Source: a virus
Reading direction: 5' to 3' (one strand)
Virus record (IMG/VR): IMGVR_UViG_3300030110_004345
Coordinates: 38,474-102,473 of that record
Length of the DNA: 64,000 bases
In this document: positions 24,062 to 32,180 of the stretch, in pieces
How the letters are laid out: the number at the start of each line of letters is the position of its first letter
How positions within the stretch are numbered: position 1 is the first letter of the stretch
Notes under the pieces: model-generated
The model's database searches: none
Seen by the model: only the letters and a program-made list of their open reading frames with translations
Told to the model about the DNA's origin: nothing
Position numbers and translations under genes: made by a program

Positions 24062-24872
24062 TAAGCGGAACCTCCACTACGCCCTCGTGATCACAATGCG
24101 AACACTCAAAGTGGCAGCTAAAATCGATCCCCGGTGTCATTCTGGAATACGCGGCTCTTAAATATCGACTGTCAACCGCAGTCATTGAATCGATGTAGGA
24201 CCTGATATATATTGGATCTGAATTTCCGTTAACAGATCTAATAATCTTTCTGTATAGACTAGTAATGGCGCCAAGTTTACTTTTTTTAGATTTCTTTTTG
24301 TCTTCTTGCGTGTCAAATATTAAGGCAAGTTGCAATTTTGTTTGAGTTCGGGGTATAATAAAATTTATTACTTTTTTATCATAATCCACTGACGCATCGA
24401 ATTCTTCGACCTGAGACATAAAATCTTTGTTGTCAATATCTTCTAAATCAAAAGTATATTCTTGTTTTGTTCCGCAAGATGGACAATTAAAACTTGTCTC
24501 GTAATCTGCACCATAGCCGTGCTTACGACAAGCAATCGTTAGCGCGTCCTTATCACCGACAATCATATCTCTAACTTTGACGCCCGGTGTCACTATCACT
24601 GACTGCAATAGCCGGTCAATCACGGTGCCATTTTTGATAAAAGACTGGTTTGTTAAAATATCTTCCTCTTTCGTGGTCATATGTTTAATCTCTATTGAAT
24701 CTTTTTCATACAAAGGATGCCCTTCATCATAGAATAAACCTTTGCTTGGTAGCTCAACAACCTCAACTGGGGCGATAAAATCCAGTTGATTTGTGACCTG
24801 TGGCGGCTCGTGGCTTTGAGGTACGGGTGCTTCAGGGGCACCAACACCTAAACGATCTTGATTGTTTCTCAT
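24033..24872 (-). CDS. Baseplate hub assembly protein, gp26-like, zinc ribbon
   Basis: 279 residues. VELPSKGLFYDEGHPLY at about 39-55, then IEIKHMTTKEEDILTN, is the hallmark opening of the gp26-type proteins of T4-like marine phages. C130-P-S-C133 and C257-S-H-C260 form a split four-cysteine zinc site. The N-terminal 35 residues are Pro-rich and disordered. It is coupled to the gp51-like gene through a 29-base overlap. An AGGAGG site precedes it. Confidence 0.65.
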   Translation of the reverse strand: MRNNQDRLGVGAPEAPVPQSHEPPQVTNQLDFIAPVEVVELPSKGLFYDEGHPLYEKDSIEIKHMTTKEEDILTNQSFIKNGTVIDRLLQSVIVTPGVKVRDMIVGDKDALTIACRKHGYGADYETSFNCPSCGTKQEYTFDLEDIDNKDFMSQVEEFDASVDYDKKVINFIIPRTQTKLQLALIFDTQEDKKKSKKSKLGAITSLYRKIIRSVNGNSDPIYIRSYIDSMTAVDSRYLRAAYSRMTPGIDFSCHFECSHCDHEGVVEVPLNAEFFWLKS

Positions 24873-24890
24873 TTTTCCTCCTGTCGGAAA

Positions 24891-25475
24891 TTAGTTTGTT
24901 GGGTTTAATTTTTCATACTCAGCACTAACATATTGTACACCCATTGTAACATACATTACCGAAGAATTTTCATAATTTAATTCTTCACCAAAATCTATGT
25001 TGGTTGGCTGTGCGTCTATCAAAGACCACCTTTCAAATGATTTACCTTCAGCGTTAATATGCTCTAAAGTAATAGTCATGGTGTCTGCTTTGTGTAAGTT
25101 TTGAAATAACTTACCAAGATTAGTCACTGTTTGATTTGGCTCATACCCTAAAGATAAAAGCCACCTGTATATATTAGAAGATGCATTGTAAACTTCGCTC
25201 TCAACATCAACCATGCGAATTTGTATATCTTCCCACATGTAATTTTTAATGATGTTGCTCGTCTCAGAAGTAAAATTACCTAAAATTATATCGGCTTCGA
25301 ATTTTAATTTTGGCTTAGTAAAACTAGAGACAAGAAACGTTGCTGGTCCTAAATCTGTTTGTGGGATGTTATTTAAGCCGGATGAGTTTAAGTTTACATA
25401 CCCGAGCCACCGAAAGCTTCGTTTCGGCTCAAGTAAACTATTCCCTTCTGTGCTATTTGCTGACCAAAAAGCCAT
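24891..25475 (-). CDS. Tail tube protein paralogue 2 (gp19-like)
   Basis: 194 residues. Begins MAFWSANSTEGNSLLEPKRS, then FRWLGYVNL, followed by a beta-rich core (KLKFEADIILGNFTS) and ERWSLIDAQPTNIDFG, the gp19 tube pattern. It is clearly paralogous to the adjacent 186-residue gene: both begin MAFW, both have EPKR(S/R)FR near the start, and both have INAEG/IDAEG with E(R/E)W, then a Q-x-x-x-x-D-F-G strand. The two may form different parts of the tube, for example shaft and terminal ring. Confidence 0.85.
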   Translation of the reverse strand: MAFWSANSTEGNSLLEPKRSFRWLGYVNLNSSGLNNIPQTDLGPATFLVSSFTKPKLKFEADIILGNFTSETSNIIKNYMWEDIQIRMVDVESEVYNASSNIYRWLLSLGYEPNQTVTNLGKLFQNLHKADTMTITLEHINAEGKSFERWSLIDAQPTNIDFGEELNYENSSVMYVTMGVQYVSAEYEKLNPTN

Positions 25476-25485
25476 GATGCCTCAC

Positions 25486-26046
25486 TTACTCTGGTGTGCT
25501 AACTCCAGCATTAACTCCTGGGGTTCCTAGAGACTTGAGTGTTGCATAATCATAATCAATGGTCAAAGTGTATTCTACTAGTGCGTCATCATCATAACCA
25601 ACGTTCCCGAAGTCTACTTGTGTCAAGAAAGGATTCCAAAGTTTCCATTCTTCAATATCTCTGCCTTCAGCATCAATCTGTCTTAAGAAAATGGTACCCA
25701 TAGCTTGATTTGCTCCAGCTTTTGAAATTGATTGAAGCGCATTACGCTCATCATCAGGCTTAGTGTAACCAGAGTTATTTAAGATATTCATTAAAATGGC
25801 AGCAGAATCTGGAAGAACAGGGTCTAAAATGGTAACACTAATTGGTTGCCAAGTGATACGACCAGGATACTTGAATGTATGCTGAATAAATTTTACAGCA
25901 CCAGTGCCATCCATTTGAAAATTAGGCTTTGTCGATGTGCGAACAAAGAAGCTCGCAATTCTATTTGCCTCACCAGCCGGTGTTATATCCATTAAAAATC
26001 TAAATCTACGTTTAGGTTCAACTCTGTTATCTGTCCAAAATGCCAT
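25486..26046 (-). CDS. Tail tube protein paralogue 1 (gp19-like, probable main tube)
   Basis: 186 residues. Starts MAFWTDNRVEPKRRFRFLMD, with core strands KPNFQMDGTGAVKFIQHTF, WQPISVTILDP and the IDAEGRDIEEWKLWNPFLTQ segment followed by VDFGNVGYDDDALVEYTLTI, characteristic of T4-type tail tube proteins. It is the first gene after the sheath and has a possible late-promoter motif 20 bases upstream, so it is the better candidate for the major tube subunit. Mature tube subunits stack in hexameric rings inside the sheath. Confidence 0.88.
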   Translation of the reverse strand: MAFWTDNRVEPKRRFRFLMDITPAGEANRIASFFVRTSTKPNFQMDGTGAVKFIQHTFKYPGRITWQPISVTILDPVLPDSAAILMNILNNSGYTKPDDERNALQSISKAGANQAMGTIFLRQIDAEGRDIEEWKLWNPFLTQVDFGNVGYDDDALVEYTLTIDYDYATLKSLGTPGVNAGVSTPE

Positions 26047-26065
26047 TTAATGTGTCTCCCTTATA

Positions 26066-26076
26066 CTAATAAGTAG
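26066..26076 (-). promoter_or_regulatory. Candidate late-promoter motif before tail tube gene
   Basis: The minus strand reads CTACTTATTAG, ending 20 bases before the ATG at 26046 with GGGAG between. It is the same motif as at 31.8, 32.1, 43.9 and 46.7 kb. Confidence 0.35.
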
Positions 26077-26089
26077 TTTAAATATTTTT

Positions 26090-29032
26090 TTAATCCTCAA
26101 AAGAAGCACCAGAGTCAGTAATTACAAAATCGATTGCGATAAACTCAATTGACCTTGCTGGCTTCAAGAAGATTTGAGCGTACATGATATTTCTATCGAT
26201 TAAGTCTGGAGTTGTCGTTGTCTCATCAAGGACCAACTTGTAATCCTCCAATCCAAGACCAGCCTTAACTGAAGCCAACAGTGGACCAACTCTACTGCGG
26301 AATCGATTCCAGGTTGATTGTACGTTCTGGTCGAATAACAGTGTTGCCGCAATTCTGGAGATTTCTCTCTTTAAGAAGATCAGCAAACGTCTTACGTTAA
26401 TACGATCCAAAGCAGATGGTGTTATCTGGAGGGTCTTCTGACCGAAGATAACAATACCCTCTGCTGGGAATTGTGCGATTGGGTTAATATTCGCATCATA
26501 CAGAGAATCTCTATCTTTTGAGATTAAACGCTCGCGAACGCCAACAACCGGTATACCTGCCGCATTGTTAGCAGAAAGCCCGCCACGAGTAAATCCAGCC
26601 GGAGCAAACCAAAGTTCTTGGGTAGCTTGACCGTAGGATAGCGCACCGAGTGCTGCCACCGAAGGAGGTGCCCAAATTATTGACCCGTTAATGGTATCCT
26701 GAATTTGTACCCATGGGTAATACGTCGCACCAAAGCTGGAGTTGATTTGAAGGTTCTGTTTTTTCTGCTCGATTGTATCTGTAACAGATCCCAAGCGATT
26801 CTCAACAGAATCTGTATTTTCTGTCTCTGGGACATATCCACCTGCTAGGTCAACAAGCGCCAGTGCATCGCCTCTGTCTTCACACATGTCGATGAGACTT
26901 CTGTTGAGCGTGGCATTTGTAATACCAGGCTGTACAGCTAGATCAAATTCAACATTTTCTGGATCTCTACAAGTATCAATCGCCACTTTCAAAGAGTTGA
27001 AAGCGTAGCTATTTCTTTCATTTTTATCAGAAAGTCCAGTATTTCTAAATGGCTCTGCCTCGGTTATATCTAGACCATCAAAGCCACCGTGTAAAACGGT
27101 CGTAAATCCTGTGCCACCTAGATCCAAAATCTCTTGGTATGTACCATCGCCACCAGTCGCCTCGCGAACGTAAACAAGACCCTCTCGATTTGTGTCGTTC
27201 TGTCTAGAGCCAGATTTATACACCAAAGTGCCAGAAAGCGCTGCAGTGCCATCAACCTGTGTTGTACACATATCATCCAAAGTAAAGATATACATGAATT
27301 CGGTTCTTGCGGCTCCAGTGGAACGAACATCATCATTTGGAATATCTTTTGGCTTAGTTAGTGTGTAATCACCAATAGTATCAGATGGTCTTCCGTTAAG
27401 ATTAAACGTCGTATCAACGCCGAAGAATACCCTTCTAGGATTAGTTGGGCTTCCCTCTGATGCTGACACTCTTAAGCGTAGCTTGGGAAAATCAAACTTC
27501 ATATCAAAGAATCCACTTCCGAAAATCAATCTCTCGTGGAACTGACCAGTTTCGCGCGTTTTGGCTGCAAAGTTACCACCACCAGTTACCATAGTGTTAG
27601 CATCGCTCGCTTTATTTTTCGCAGTAAATGGTAGGAACTTAGGCGGTCCATAAACACCAAACGGTAATGACTCTTTGACAACTTTTCCTTCCGCAACAGA
27701 AGCATCTAGTATAACATAAATATAGTCAGAGAGGTTATTAAAATCACCATATTCTCTGTATCTTCTATCTTCGTCATCCCACTGTAAAAACTTGTTACCA
27801 ATTTTTCTAGCAACAAAGTTTTCAGATGCAGGGTTTAGGTTACAGTTATTAAACTGCTCTAAAATCTTTGGACGATTATCTGTATCATCCATCGCACGAA
27901 CAAGTATGCTAAACGTTCCATAAGGGTTGGTCGTATCGGAAGATGCTCTAAGATCCGCAATAGAAACTTTTACATTTCTAGACGCCCAACGCCCAGTATT
28001 TCTAGCTCTAAGCTTGAAAAGCTTTTCCATGTTCTCTGCTTGATAAGAACCAGAGTTATCAGTTAAGTCTTGAGCGATGAAGAAACCAGTCTCTGGATCT
28101 GAAAAATCTCTTCTAAAATCACCACCATGGGCAGTTCCACCAACAGAATAGAGCGGCAGCATAACGCCAACTTGATTACCGGTACCGGTAAACAGAGCAT
28201 TAACCTCATCCTCAAATGTCTGACCTAGCCAGTATTTTCTGTAGGCTTTGTTGTCTACAGAAGTGATTTGTGTGTTTGTTAAAGTTGGATCTGTGTTAAA
28301 AACTTTACGAATAAAATTTTCAGATGAATTTGTAAAGTTAAACTTAGTATCAACAACCACGTCATCCAAAGTGTCTTTAATTACAACTTTAAACTCTTTG
28401 TTCCCGGTGGCTCTAATAAACTTATTTGTCGCCGCTTCAGTGCTCGCACCTGCGAAGCCTGGTCCTAAGTTATTTGAACTACCAGAAAGAACAGTTCCAG
28501 AAAGAGCAACAGAACCAGTTGTTGCGTACCATATGGCAGCTAGAGTACCAGTTGTTTCAGCAAGAGAAAAGCCTGAGCTAGCAGATTGAAAAACAAACAA
28601 GCCGTATGCACCACCATCTGTATCGGTGGATGTAAGTGAGGGCTCAACGGCTGCGCCGCCGGCTGTCTGTAATCTCCATCCTGCCTCACCGCTATTTGTG
28701 ATAGCGTTAATCGACTCTTGCCCCACCAATCTAACAAATGTAATAGGTGAGTTGTTTCTTAGCCAAGCTTGTGCAGCATAGGCACCATAAGTTGGTCCAG
28801 TGTTGGCATCTTCTCTAGACACGTCAAATGCGGTGTTTCCAGGTTCTGGCGCACCAAATACTTGAACAAACTCTTGAAATGAGTTTACTCTAGTTGGGAT
28901 TAGACCGGGACCTTGTTTTGTTCTACCTATAACGACAGGTCCTACATCACCAGGGGCAGCGGCTAGCTGGGAGTTGTCAATTTCGTTGATAAATACTCCA
29001 GGTGAAATAAACTTAAAGTCTTTTGCTGGCAT
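26090..29032 (-). CDS. Tail sheath protein, gp18-like
   Basis: 980 residues, large for the family (T4 gp18 is 659). The N terminus FKFISPGVFINEIDNSQL and GPVVIGRTKQGPGLIPTRVNS are the standard sheath opening. The C-terminal part contains IVIFGQKTLQITPSALDRIN, RRLLIFLKREISRIAATLLF and FLKPARSIEFIAIDFVIT, the conserved contractile core. The additional 300 or so residues lie in the middle (about 130-600) and are predicted surface domains. It contracts on host binding to drive the tube. The gap before it (29033-29115) has no gene. Confidence 0.93.
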   Translation of the reverse strand: MPAKDFKFISPGVFINEIDNSQLAAAPGDVGPVVIGRTKQGPGLIPTRVNSFQEFVQVFGAPEPGNTAFDVSREDANTGPTYGAYAAQAWLRNNSPITFVRLVGQESINAITNSGEAGWRLQTAGGAAVEPSLTSTDTDGGAYGLFVFQSASSGFSLAETTGTLAAIWYATTGSVALSGTVLSGSSNNLGPGFAGASTEAATNKFIRATGNKEFKVVIKDTLDDVVVDTKFNFTNSSENFIRKVFNTDPTLTNTQITSVDNKAYRKYWLGQTFEDEVNALFTGTGNQVGVMLPLYSVGGTAHGGDFRRDFSDPETGFFIAQDLTDNSGSYQAENMEKLFKLRARNTGRWASRNVKVSIADLRASSDTTNPYGTFSILVRAMDDTDNRPKILEQFNNCNLNPASENFVARKIGNKFLQWDDEDRRYREYGDFNNLSDYIYVILDASVAEGKVVKESLPFGVYGPPKFLPFTAKNKASDANTMVTGGGNFAAKTRETGQFHERLIFGSGFFDMKFDFPKLRLRVSASEGSPTNPRRVFFGVDTTFNLNGRPSDTIGDYTLTKPKDIPNDDVRSTGAARTEFMYIFTLDDMCTTQVDGTAALSGTLVYKSGSRQNDTNREGLVYVREATGGDGTYQEILDLGGTGFTTVLHGGFDGLDITEAEPFRNTGLSDKNERNSYAFNSLKVAIDTCRDPENVEFDLAVQPGITNATLNRSLIDMCEDRGDALALVDLAGGYVPETENTDSVENRLGSVTDTIEQKKQNLQINSSFGATYYPWVQIQDTINGSIIWAPPSVAALGALSYGQATQELWFAPAGFTRGGLSANNAAGIPVVGVRERLISKDRDSLYDANINPIAQFPAEGIVIFGQKTLQITPSALDRINVRRLLIFLKREISRIAATLLFDQNVQSTWNRFRSRVGPLLASVKAGLGLEDYKLVLDETTTTPDLIDRNIMYAQIFLKPARSIEFIAIDFVITDSGASFED

Positions 29033-29115
29033 GTTTGATTCTCCTTTTGCTGAAACTTAAGATAAATGTTTCTTTATTAATTAGTGAGTTAAGAGCGCAA
29101 AAACCGTTTTCTATG

Positions 29116-30018
29116 TCATTCTATATACTTTGACTTTCCATCTCCATAATCAGGAATGTCTCCAAAAATAACTCGCTCTCGGGGTATTTTAACTTTTACA
29201 GCACTTTCTCTTTTTATTATTCTCTTTCTCTCGCCGTTTGGCTCTTCGCCTATAATGTAACCTAACACTTCAAATGATATCTTTGATAGATAGGTTCTCT
29301 CATCTACTCCTAGATTCGATACATTGTTTTGTAAACCTAAACCTTCTTGTAAAAATGTTTCATATCTATGTCCATTTTTTTCAATTACAAAATAGCTAAT
29401 AGAAGAACCAAGAGTTATAAATGGAGACATGAGATTGTTCATTTGCTGTACATATTCGGTTCTGATTGTTACTTCATAATTCATAGTCACATAAACTGGC
29501 AATGGTATGCTAAGTGTTTCATAAACAACATTTTTGTTTTCTTCTTTAGGATAATAACTTTGTCTTCTCGGAGTTCTATTGACGCTACCTGCGAATCTTT
29601 TTCTATTGCTTGCCACTGTATAGTTGTTTGTCTTGTCTTTGACAATTTTTCTAGCTAACATTATTCTTCCAAACCTATTTGATTCCAATAAATCTCCACT
29701 TAGTCCATAATATTTGCCTTTTCTTGTTTTGCTTTTTGTCATACTAGTTCTTTCAATGCTGATAATTGGCAAATTTAAAGTCCCATCAGCATCTCTTAAA
29801 TCTTGATTATTCTTGGACAAAAATGCTCGTTCGGCTGTAGCCCAAACAACTGGAACTTTTTTAGAACCTTCGTTATCTGTGGCTTTATTATTCATTTTGT
29901 CATTAACAAAATCAAAGAATGCAAAATCTATATTTTCTAACGTAGAGGGTTCTATTTCTTCAATGCTTATGTTATCCTCTGCGTTCTCTACTCCTCTGTA
30001 TTGATCGCTACTTGGCAT
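29116..30018 (-). CDS. Tail completion / sheath stabiliser protein, gp15-like
   Basis: 300 residues. KVPVVWATAERAFLSKN near residue 53, NLPIISIERTSM near 82, SIPLPVYVTMNYEVTIRTEY near 168, then QMNNLMSPFITLGSSI and LSKISFEVLGYIIGEEP follow the order seen in T4 gp15 (VPITYASKEHF, ILPRINLHL, YELSIFTRYEDD, ILPYFQPHF, WSLTFEVNGWMYPP). The protein caps the tail tube and sheath before head joining. It overlaps the gp14-like gene by 11 bases. Confidence 0.75.
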   Translation of the reverse strand: MPSSDQYRGVENAEDNISIEEIEPSTLENIDFAFFDFVNDKMNNKATDNEGSKKVPVVWATAERAFLSKNNQDLRDADGTLNLPIISIERTSMTKSKTRKGKYYGLSGDLLESNRFGRIMLARKIVKDKTNNYTVASNRKRFAGSVNRTPRRQSYYPKEENKNVVYETLSIPLPVYVTMNYEVTIRTEYVQQMNNLMSPFITLGSSISYFVIEKNGHRYETFLQEGLGLQNNVSNLGVDERTYLSKISFEVLGYIIGEEPNGERKRIIKRESAVKVKIPRERVIFGDIPDYGDGKSKYIE

Positions 30019-30496
30019 TAAATGTCCCCCTGCGTGCTTTAATACACTTTGCTTCTACTTCCATTTTATGATCTACTTGACCAAATATCTGTTTTGGTTC
30101 ATTGAGTTGAACAATTTCATAAAACGTATCACCATATTGTACGAAATCCCCCTCTCTTACAAACAAATCTTGATCCTCCGTTAGTCTTCTCTTGTGAAAA
30201 TGAACCACAATAGAAGGTCTGCGATCTATACCTAGATTGGTTGTTTGAGTTTCAAAACCCTCCCACATTACAAGAGCATAAACTCTTACTGGAGGTAAAA
30301 ATGTCTTTTCCACAGCTTCGCCATACATCGGATGAAAATTAGTGTGCTTGGTGCTAATAGGGTAATAAAATATACCCTGACCAATAACACGCTCAATAAG
30401 TTCATCATTGACTTGTTTTACAAAGTCGCGCTCCTTCTTCCCTAAGAATAGTGGCGGGGGTGGCGCATCCGGCTGGGACCATTCATTATCAGCCAT
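30008..30496 (-). CDS. Neck protein, gp14-like
   Basis: 162 residues. QGIFYYPISTKHTNFHPMYGE, then VYALVMWEGFETQTTNLGID, HFHKRRL and VREGDFVQYGDTFYEIVQLN, match T4 gp14 in order ([31 protein letters not shown], then [20 protein letters not shown]). A Pro-rich N terminus precedes the core. Neck proteins join the packaged head to the tail. It lies between gp13-like and gp15-like genes, as in T4. Confidence 0.75.
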   Translation of the reverse strand: MADNEWSQPDAPPPPLFLGKKERDFVKQVNDELIERVIGQGIFYYPISTKHTNFHPMYGEAVEKTFLPPVRVYALVMWEGFETQTTNLGIDRRPSIVVHFHKRRLTEDQDLFVREGDFVQYGDTFYEIVQLNEPKQIFGQVDHKMEVEAKCIKARRGTFNAK

Positions 30497-30499
30497 TTA

Positions 30500-31762
30500 T
30501 CATCCTACAAAAATCCGCATTGGGATCCTCTCCTGAACTTTATTTACTGCTTCTGACAACTCAGAATCACCTTGAGCTATTTTAGCATAAGTAAGTTCAT
30601 CAAAAATTGTTTTTAACTCGTCTCTCAATTTTTCTTGCTCTGATTGTCCTTGTGAAATTAGCGCAGCGCCATCTAAAGTAACACTATCGCCAGGAATTGG
30701 AATAGAGCTTATCTTTGAGCGAATATTTCCAAGTGTCTCTTTAGAGACTGCAAGCGCAAAGCGCCTTATCCATTGCTTACCAATAGAGTTAATAGATTGA
30801 TAAGGTGTGTTTTCGAATGGCAACGTGTTAATATTGTTTATTCCATTTACTCCGTTGTCAGTTGTCCCGTCTTCTTTCCACGGCGTATCAGAGTCAATAA
30901 AAAACTCAACCCACATAGTTCTCGGACTGACGTTCACAGAATTTGGAAAAATTCTTAGCTTATTGTCTTTAATTTCAAAACTGTAATGACTATTTCTCGT
31001 GTATATTGCATCTTCAAAAGCCATGGCTTGCGATTTATTTTGCCAAGTTGGAATCAACTGGAATGTGCTATCATCAGCATATTGACCATAACTAGCCAAA
31101 TCTCCAACCGTATTTAAGCCTCCATAATAACCGTAAAATCTCCACATCGCTTGTGGTGTCTTGTAATAAACCTTTGTCACGTTAATTCTTGCGTTGCCTA
31201 TCAGATTGTAATATGGCGCTCCTGTGTCATTGATAGCAGATGATGAAACTATTGACTGTAGGTTATAATCCTGTTTCCCTGTTTGTGTTGTAAAAGAAGC
31301 AGAATATATGGGTGTAACCCCTCCAAGCCCTGCTTCTGTTGAGTAACCGTGACCAACTCTTCTAGTATATTCAAACTTAAACTTAGGGAATTTTAGAGCC
31401 ACATCCTCAAGATCGGTTGTATCTTGTAATTGACCCTCTTCGTTAAAAGATCCGGTCTTTGCACCTAAAAGATCGCCAATTGAATTCTTAGCTTGATGGA
31501 TGTTTAAAAGATAAGAGTACTCTAAAACAGATTCTTGATAAGAGGAAAATATTTGCTCTTTTGTTAGTTCAATGTCTAAAACGTCACCGCCTAACTTATG
31601 AAAAGTATAAGCGACTTGATCTGCCGCACCAGACAAAAAATACTGATCGGATGTATAGATCGAAAAAGGAAAAGTCGCATCAGCGGCATCGCTTGGGCTA
31701 CTACCAGTGGGCAGTATGACCTTGCTCATTTGTGAAGCTGGTGTTAGTGTGGGTTCAGACAT
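30500..31762 (-). CDS. Neck / head-tail adaptor protein, gp13-like
   Basis: 420 residues. A conserved-looking segment VLDIELTKEQIFSSYQESVL near residue 60 and the C-terminal helix (about 370-415, AKIAQGDSELSEAVNKVQER) suit a portal-bound adaptor with connector-like helices; the middle is beta-rich with many Tyr. The assignment leans on position: directly upstream of gp14-like and gp15-like genes. A candidate late-promoter motif and a GGGAGGAG ribosome site precede it. T4 gp13 is shorter (309 residues). Confidence 0.65.
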   Translation of the reverse strand: MSEPTLTPASQMSKVILPTGSSPSDAADATFPFSIYTSDQYFLSGAADQVAYTFHKLGGDVLDIELTKEQIFSSYQESVLEYSYLLNIHQAKNSIGDLLGAKTGSFNEEGQLQDTTDLEDVALKFPKFKFEYTRRVGHGYSTEAGLGGVTPIYSASFTTQTGKQDYNLQSIVSSSAINDTGAPYYNLIGNARINVTKVYYKTPQAMWRFYGYYGGLNTVGDLASYGQYADDSTFQLIPTWQNKSQAMAFEDAIYTRNSHYSFEIKDNKLRIFPNSVNVSPRTMWVEFFIDSDTPWKEDGTTDNGVNGINNINTLPFENTPYQSINSIGKQWIRRFALAVSKETLGNIRSKISSIPIPGDSVTLDGAALISQGQSEQEKLRDELKTIFDELTYAKIAQGDSELSEAVNKVQERIPMRIFVG

Positions 31763-31777
31763 TTATAGATCTCCTCC

Positions 31778-31787
31778 CTATAAATAG
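31778..31787 (-). promoter_or_regulatory. Candidate late-promoter motif before gp13-like gene
   Basis: The minus strand reads CTATTTATAG, 16 bases before the ATG at 31762 with GGGAGGAG between. Confidence 0.35.
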
Positions 31788-31798
31788 TAAGAGAAGGT

Positions 31799-32083
31799 CT
31801 AAATAGCTTTGTCTGTTGTTGGTTTAGTTGTTCTTGCCCTAGTGGTTGTAGTTCTTCTTCTTCGCTTTGGTGTGGCTACCCGCTCTGGAGGCGCACTAGG
31901 CTCTTCAATTGCAGGTATTTGTGTAGGTTGAGCTTTTTCAGCGATAGGTTCTGGCACCTGCTCGGGTTTGGGAAGTGGCGCTGGTGTGGGCGAAGTCACG
32001 GCTTTTGATTTTGATTTTTTTTCAGCCGCTGTTTTTGCCGCGGCGGCTTTAAGAGCATAATATTTCTTTTTTCTTGGATTCAT
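31799..32083 (-). CDS. Low-complexity basic Pro/Ala/Thr-rich protein
   Basis: 94 residues, almost certainly disordered. The N terminus is Lys/Ala-rich (PRKKKYYALKAAAAKTAAEK), the middle is Pro/Glu/Ala-rich, and the end is Arg/Thr-rich (PKRRRRTTTTRARTTKPTTD). The composition recalls histone H1-like or DNA-binding tails. It has a strong AAGGAGGAG ribosome site and sits between the capsid terminator and the neck genes. It may be an internal head protein or DNA-condensing factor; there is no direct evidence. Confidence 0.65.
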   Translation of the reverse strand: MNPRKKKYYALKAAAAKTAAEKKSKSKAVTSPTPAPLPKPEQVPEPIAEKAQPTQIPAIEEPSAPPERVATPKRRRRTTTTRARTTKPTTDKAI

Positions 32084-32098
32084 CTAAACTCCTCCTTT

Positions 32099-32109
32099 CT
32101 TATAAGTAG
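32099..32109 (-). promoter_or_regulatory. Candidate late-promoter motif after the capsid terminator
   Basis: The minus strand reads CTACTTATAAG, 16 bases before the ATG at 32083 and 14 bases after the capsid terminator's T run. This is where a new transcription start is needed for the neck and tail genes. Confidence 0.45.
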
Positions 32110-32122
32110 TTGTTTAGATAAT

Positions 32123-32155
32123 AAAAAACCCCGCACCTCACAAGAAGCACGGGGT
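32123..32155 (-). terminator. Intrinsic terminator after the major capsid gene
   Basis: On the minus strand ACCCCGTGC pairs with GGTGCGGGGT (outer six canonical pairs, then wobbles), followed by TTTTTT and ATT. It lies 25 bases after the capsid stop codon. Confidence 0.8.
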
Positions 32156-32180
32156 CGATTTATCTAGACTAAGCTAAGAT

